Made by a program: the position numbers and the translations under genes. The notes below the pieces were generated by a model. That model was not told the DNA's origin and made no database searches. It saw only the letters and a program-made list of their open reading frames with translations. Below are positions 6,768 to 9,365 of a stretch of DNA of 9,365 bases, piece by piece. This stretch comes from Polaribacter sp. (GTDB lineage: Bacteria > Bacteroidota > Bacteroidia > Flavobacteriales > Flavobacteriaceae). The stretch is taken from NCBI GenBank assembly GCA_003537695.1, contig DPRC01000151.1:1529-10893 (forward strand). The letters run 5' to 3'. How positions within the stretch are numbered: position 1 is the stretch's first letter; the number at the start of each line of letters is the position of its first letter.

Positions 6768-7943
6768 TTAAGAATTTACTTGTTGATATATTTTGTTCTG
6801 ATTTCCTAGAATTTTTATAAAACCCTTTGCCTCCTCTGCGTTCCATGCTTTATTTTCCTCTCCATAGGTGCTGAAGTTGCTAGACATTAGATCATGGTCA
6901 GAAATAATTCCATCTAAAGAAAAATGATACGGCTTTAAACTTACCGTAACGTTTCCTGAAACCATCTTTTGTGAACTTTGTAAGAAGGCTTCTGTATCTC
7001 TCATTACAGGATCTAAATACTGACCTTCATGCAAATGCATTCCATAGAAACTAGAGAGATACTCTTTGTGCTGCAATTGCCATTTTGTTAAGGTATGTTT
7101 CTCTAATAAGTGATGCGCTTTTATGGTAATTATTGCTGCTGCAGCTTCAAATCCAACTCTTCCTTTTGTTCCAACAATGGTATCACCAACATGAAGATCT
7201 CTTCCTATTGCATAGTCGGCGGCAACGTCATTTAGTTTTTCAATATTAATTTCAGGTAAATTTTTTATTCCGTTGAAGGCAACAAATTCTCCATTTTTAA
7301 AAGTAAGTGTCACCTTTTCCTCTCCTTCTTTTTTTAGTTGAGAAGGATAGGCTTCGCTTGGCAAAGGTTTCTCTGATTTTAAAGTTTCTACTCCGCCAAC
7401 ACTTGTTCCCCACAGTCCTTTATTTACAGAGTATTTTGATTTTTCCCATGACATATGAATGCCTTCAGATTTTAAATATTCAATTTCCTCTTGTCTTGTT
7501 AATTGCTGGTCTCGAATCGGCGTAATAATTTTAATATCTGGCGCTAAAGTTTGAAAAATCATATCAAACCGCACTTGGTCATTTCCTGCGCCTGTGCTTC
7601 CATGTGCAATGTATGCTGCACCAATACTTTTGGCATATTCCACAATTTCAATGGCTTGTATAATTCTTTCGGCACTAACAGAGAGCGGATAGCTATTGTT
7701 TTTTAATACATTTCCGAAAATTAAATACTTCACTACTTTCTGGTAGAAGGTGGCGATGGCATCAATATTTTTATAGGCAGTAACTCCCATTGTATAGGCA
7801 TTGCTTTCAATATTGTTTATTTCATCCTTTGAAAACCCACCAGTGTTCACGCTTACTGCATGCACTTCATACTCTTTTGATAAACTTACGGCACAATAAG
7901 AAGTATCTAAACCACCACTATATGCAATTACTAATTTTTTCAT
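6768..7943 (-). CDS. argG: Argininosuccinate synthase
   Basis: The enzyme joins citrulline and aspartate using ATP, giving argininosuccinate, AMP and pyrophosphate. The protein has 391 residues, close to the usual 400. The N-type ATP pyrophosphatase P-loop AYSGGLDTS is at 7-15, and the citrulline/aspartate-binding AHGSTGAGNDQVRFD is at 113-127. The later SVNKGLWGTSVGG and the C-terminal synthetase domain are complete. Its ATG overlaps the TGA of the upstream GNAT gene by 4 bp (ATGA), which suggests translational coupling. argC follows after 2 bp. In classical operons argG sits near argH; here they lie at opposite ends of the cluster, with the whole acyl pathway between them. No anomalies were seen. 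Confidence 0.95.
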   Translation of the reverse strand: MKKLVIAYSGGLDTSYCAVSLSKEYEVHAVSVNTGGFSKDEINNIESNAYTMGVTAYKNIDAIATFYQKVVKYLIFGNVLKNNSYPLSVSAERIIQAIEIVEYAKSIGAAYIAHGSTGAGNDQVRFDMIFQTLAPDIKIITPIRDQQLTRQEEIEYLKSEGIHMSWEKSKYSVNKGLWGTSVGGVETLKSEKPLPSEAYPSQLKKEGEEKVTLTFKNGEFVAFNGIKNLPEINIEKLNDVAADYAIGRDLHVGDTIVGTKGRVGFEAAAAIITIKAHHLLEKHTLTKWQLQHKEYLSSFYGMHLHEGQYLDPVMRDTEAFLQSSQKMVSGNVTVSLKPYHFSLDGIISDHDLMSSNFSTYGEENKAWNAEEAKGFIKILGNQNKIYQQVNS

Positions 7944-8557
7944 ATTTTACTTTTTTTAAGAAATAAGTTTTCTTTGATGTTTTTTAGTTTTCTAAAGACG
8001 CTTTCTTTTACTTCTTTTGAAGCCGTCTTATTATTGTTTTTAGGATCAAATAACATTCCTGTGCACATGCACATTTTTCTTTCAGTTCTTGTTAAGATGT
8101 CGTAGTTCTTGCAGGTTTGGCAACCATTCCAAAAACTTGGATCATCTGTGAGTTCAGAGAATGTAACAGGTTTGTAACCTAAATCACTATTTAACTTCAT
8201 GACCGCTAAACCAGTTGTGATGCTAAAAATTTTAGCATTGGGAAACTTGCTTCTAGAGTGTTTGAAGATTACTTTTTTAATTTGTTTTGCAAGTCCGATA
8301 TTCCTATAATCTGGGCGCACAATCAATCCTGAATTAGCAACAAATTTTCCATGGCCCCAAGACTCGATATAACAGAATCCAGCGAACTCATTTCCATCTA
8401 AGGCAATAACTGCATTCCCATTTTCTAACTTGGTTAGAATGTATTCGGGTTTTCGTTTTGCGATACCCGTTCCTCGAACTTGTGCAGCCTCCTCAATTGT
8501 TTTGCAGATGATGTCTGCGTAAACACTATGTGCTTTGTTTGCAATTACAATTTCCAT
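7940..8557 (-). CDS. GNAT-family acyltransferase, probable N-acylglutamate synthase
   Basis: This is the first gene of the arginine operon, encoding 205 residues. The GNAT acyl-CoA motif A is clear: a beta strand, LIVRPDYRNIGLAKQIKKVIF, at 78-98, with the R/Q-x-x-G-x-A-type turn at YRNIGLA. The region RGTGIAKRKPEYI at 28-40 precedes the central fold. After the fold comes an unusual tail with four cysteines, C146-x2-C149 and C163-x-C165, then a Lys-rich end. The operon lacks argA and argJ, and GNAT proteins in this position in Bacteroidota have, as I recall, been linked to N-acetyl- or N-succinylglutamate synthesis. The most likely role is therefore the committed acylation of glutamate (inference). 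It overlaps argG by 4 bp. The start at 8557 is preceded by an A-rich stretch; a second ATG 5 bp upstream is out of frame. Modifying another substrate, such as a protein, remains possible. Confidence 0.8.
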   Translation of the reverse strand: MEIVIANKAHSVYADIICKTIEEAAQVRGTGIAKRKPEYILTKLENGNAVIALDGNEFAGFCYIESWGHGKFVANSGLIVRPDYRNIGLAKQIKKVIFKHSRSKFPNAKIFSITTGLAVMKLNSDLGYKPVTFSELTDDPSFWNGCQTCKNYDILTRTERKMCMCTGMLFDPKNNNKTASKEVKESVFRKLKNIKENLFLKKSKI

Positions 8558-8610
8558 TGCATTGAGTTTTTTTGATAATACTAGTTGTTGTTTGTTTTTT
8601 GTTTGAAGGT

Positions 8611-8633
8611 AGAATTGGACACACCTAAATTCT
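8611..8633 (-). promoter_or_regulatory. Arg leader hairpin 2
   Basis: On the minus strand, arms AGAATT and AATTCT pair across an 11-nt interior that itself offers GG/CC pairs around UGUGU. There is no U-run after it, so it is not an intrinsic terminator. It abuts hairpin 1 with a 2-nt overlap and lies 54 nt before the GNAT start codon. Confidence 0.4.
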
Positions 8634-8668
8634 ATATATAGCTAGTAACCCATAGGGCGCATATATAG
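8632..8668 (-). promoter_or_regulatory. Arg leader hairpin 1 enclosing a six-codon open frame
   Basis: On the minus strand CTATATAT at 8668-8661 pairs with ATATATAG at 8639-8632, an 8-bp stem around a 21-nt loop containing CCCTATGGG. An ATG straddling the stem-loop edge (8662-8660) starts the frame Met-Arg-Pro-Met-Gly-Tyr-stop, ending at 8642. The second codon is CGC (Arg). Whether it is transcribed depends on the unmapped start site. The arms are also self-complementary, so a DNA-binding site is an alternative. Confidence 0.35.
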
Positions 8669-8676
8669 ACAGCGGC

Positions 8677-8684
8677 GAAATTTA
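8677..8684 (-). promoter_or_regulatory. Weak candidate -7 element of the arg operon promoter
   Basis: TAAATTTC on the minus strand differs from the Bacteroidota -7 consensus TAnnTTTG only at the last base. No TTG is found at the matching -33 spacing. A perfect inverted repeat, CTATTT-GTGG-AAATAG (8685-8700), lies directly upstream and could be an operator. If used, the leader would be about 110 nt and include both hairpins. Confidence 0.2.
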
Positions 8685-8700
8685 CTATTTGTGGAAATAG
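8685..8700. repeat. Inverted repeat CTATTT-N4-AAATAG, possible operator
   Basis: Six-bp perfect arms flank GTGG, immediately upstream of the weak -7 candidate of the arg operon. No match to the E. coli-type ARG box is evident. It may bind an unknown regulator or be chance. Confidence 0.35.
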
Positions 8701-8800
8701 TATTGTTTTGTTGTCTTTTAAAGTTTGTTGGATAATGCATGATGATAAAAAATAAAAAAATTAGGATTTCCGTTTACAGCTAAATCAGAATTAGCGGATA

Positions 8801-8820
8801 GTCTTGCGAAAGCGCAATCT
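8801..8820 (+). repeat. Possible degenerate copy of the dispersed TTGCGA...GCAATCT repeat
   Basis: GTCTTGCGAAAGCGCAATCT has the same ends as the element at 2091-2114 (GTC-C-TTGCGA ... GCAATCT) but a shorter centre, and it is on the opposite strand. TTGCG and CGCAA form a 5-bp hairpin around AAAG. The similarity is suggestive only. Confidence 0.3.
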
Positions 8821-8948
8821 AGGAATCGTAGTTTTTGTTTTATTTTTTGTGTTAAGCATAGGGTAAATGTAAATTATTTTTTCTGCTGATGACAAAAAAC
8901 TAAATGTTTTTTCAAACTTTTATTAATTTAGGAATAAATCAACTTATT

Positions 8949-8991
8949 ATTTATCAAATCGTTAGTATGCGTTTTTTAGTATTTGATAAAT
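8949..8991. repeat. 11-bp perfect inverted repeat with 21-bp spacer
   Basis: ATTTATCAAAT at 8949-8959 and ATTTGATAAAT at 8981-8991 are exact reverse complements. Weaker pairing extends outward past one mismatch. It lies between two divergent genes, where a terminator would not be expected, and neither strand gives a GC-rich stem plus U-run. It may be an operator, or the end of a lost gene. Confidence 0.5.
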
Positions 8992-9066
8992 TATGAATGC
9001 TGCTAATTAAATAGAGCACAGCTACTCCAATAATTAAAGAAATATATCCATTTGAAACTTTTTACT

Positions 9067-9096
9067 ACAGTTCGTCCTAAATAAAACACAGTTCGG
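9067..9096 (+). promoter_or_regulatory. Paired LytTR-type regulator boxes
   Basis: ACAGTTCGT at 9067-9075 and ACAGTTCGG at 9088-9096 are direct repeats with a 12-bp spacer, 21 bp start to start (two helical turns). Both fit the published LytTR consensus [TA][AC][CA]GTTN[AG][TG] at every position. The pair lies 71 bp upstream of the rightward start codon, on the same strand. The regulator gene is not in the window. Confidence 0.5.
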
Positions 9097-9129
9097 TCTT
9101 TTTTAATTTTAAAAAAAGGAGAACTGTCG

Positions 9130-9137
9130 CATTTTTG
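9130..9137 (+). promoter_or_regulatory. Candidate -7 element of the rightward gene
   Basis: CATTTTTG differs from TAnnTTTG only in the first base. It starts 33 bp after the second LytTR-like box, a spacing compatible with an activator-dependent promoter. It has no TTG at -33, which would fit dependence on an activator. The predicted leader is about 20-25 nt. Confidence 0.3.
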
Positions 9138-9166
9138 AATCATCAATAATCATAAAAAAAAATAAT

Positions 9167-9365
9167 ATGAAAATTTTAGTATCCCTGATAGTCATAATAA
9201 TCGTTTCGATTACAAATGTTATTTTTGCATAAAATAAAACAATTATAGCGACAGTTTTAAATGTATCTTCGGATACAGGAACTGTGAAATTTGGTTTATA
9301 TAATAAAACAAACTTGAGATTAAAACCTTTAAAATCAGAAATAGGAAAAATAGAAAACGGTAAAA
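9167..9365 (+). pseudogene. DUF2141-type secreted protein gene with an in-frame stop at codon 22, continuing past the right edge
   Basis: The frame starts with ATG at 9167 after an A-rich stretch and encodes MKILVSLIVIIIVS...NVIFA, a typical signal peptide with a hydrophobic core and an Ala at the cleavage point. Codon 22 is TAA (9230-9232). The same frame then stays open for 44 codons to the window edge: NKTIIATVLNVSSDTGTVKF, then GLYNKTNLRLKPLKSEIGKI and ENGK. That matches my recollection of the N-terminus of DUF2141 proteins (short beta-sandwich secreted proteins of unknown function, common in Flavobacteriaceae), which usually begin the mature part with Q-N-K-T/x. A single C-to-T change of CAA to TAA would explain it. 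There is no usable restart codon after the stop. A sequencing error or a very recent nonsense mutation fits best, since the downstream frame is otherwise intact. The family call rests on about 44 residues. Confidence 0.55.

Larger units (their letters stand above)
8558..9166. other. 609-bp divergent intergenic region
   Basis: No convincing protein or RNA gene lies here. The left third (8558-8700) is the presumed arg operon leader and promoter, with two hairpins and one inverted repeat. Its last 30 bases before the GNAT start are C/A-rich on the coding strand and look unstructured. The middle (8700-9060) is very AT-rich and holds a possible repeat relic at 8801-8820, an 11-bp inverted repeat at 8949-8991, and a start-less hydrophobic reading frame at 8954-9061 (minus). 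The right part (9060-9166) holds paired LytTR-like boxes and a possible promoter for the rightward gene. Confidence 0.7.

Noticed and set aside
6766..6846. N-terminal extension of argC up to 6846
   Set aside because: It overlaps the end of argG, and the 27 added residues are basic and unlike any ArgC. The Rossmann strand starts at the 6765 ATG.
8685..8700. CTATTT-N4-AAATAG as an ArgR ARG box
   Set aside because: It does not match the ARG-box pattern in length or sequence, and ArgR is not generally expected in this phylum. It is kept only as an unassigned inverted repeat.
8904..8996. Rightward 30-codon open frame beginning MFFQTFINLG
   Set aside because: It is short, lies in very AT-rich DNA, overlaps the inverted repeat, and shows no ribosome-binding context or recognisable feature.
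9116..9122. AAGGAGA, a good Shine-Dalgarno-like sequence
   Set aside because: It is about 45 bp before the rightward ATG, and the frames opening just after it end within a few codons. Bacteroidota rarely use this signal.
8558..9166. Known riboswitch or RNA gene in the divergent region
   Set aside because: No tRNA-like cloverleaf, SAM-type riboswitch core or other recognisable RNA motif was seen by eye on either strand.

Overview
The window looks like the chromosome of a member of the Bacteroidota, most likely a Flavobacteriaceae-type marine or soil organism. The evidence is low GC content, A-rich start regions with no Shine-Dalgarno motif at most genes, and an arginine operon of Bacteroidota type: an acylornithine (not ornithine) carbamoyltransferase, plus a short glutamate 5-kinase and proC mixed among the arg genes. 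The species cannot be named from the sequence alone.

Positions 1-8557 form one leftward (minus-strand) operon. In transcription order it holds a GNAT acyltransferase, argG, argC, proC, argD, a short proB, argF' (acylornithine carbamoyltransferase), argB, argE, and the first 32 codons of argH, which runs off the left edge. Most junctions are 1-13 bp apart or overlap by 4 bp. Only two gaps are larger: argF'-argB (82 bp, holding a dispersed-repeat fragment) and argE-argH (86 bp, holding a 16-bp palindrome). Two starts differ from the longest open frames. argC is best started at 6765 and argE at 1255, each just after the preceding stop codon.

Together these genes make arginine from glutamate through acylated intermediates. 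The GNAT protein probably acylates glutamate. ArgB, ArgC and ArgD convert it to acylornithine. ArgF' carbamoylates that to acylcitrulline, ArgE removes the acyl group, and ArgG and ArgH finish arginine. Residue 90 of ArgF' is Ala, which argues against a classical acetyl-specific enzyme and fits the succinyl branch known from Bacteroides. ProB and ProC place two of the three proline-synthesis steps in the same transcript; proA is not in the window.

Positions 8558-9166 are a non-coding divergent region. Its left part is the probable arg promoter/leader. It contains two adjacent hairpins, a six-codon open frame (MRPMGY) with an arginine codon in the first loop, and another small inverted repeat. 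The middle holds a possible repeat relic and an 11-bp inverted repeat. Its right part has two direct repeats that match the LytTR-regulator consensus exactly, 21 bp apart.

From 9167 a rightward gene begins. It encodes a signal peptide followed by what looks like a DUF2141-type secreted protein, but a TAA stop sits at codon 22, exactly at the signal-peptide/mature junction. It continues past the right edge. No RNA genes, CRISPR array, insertion sequence or phage gene was seen.
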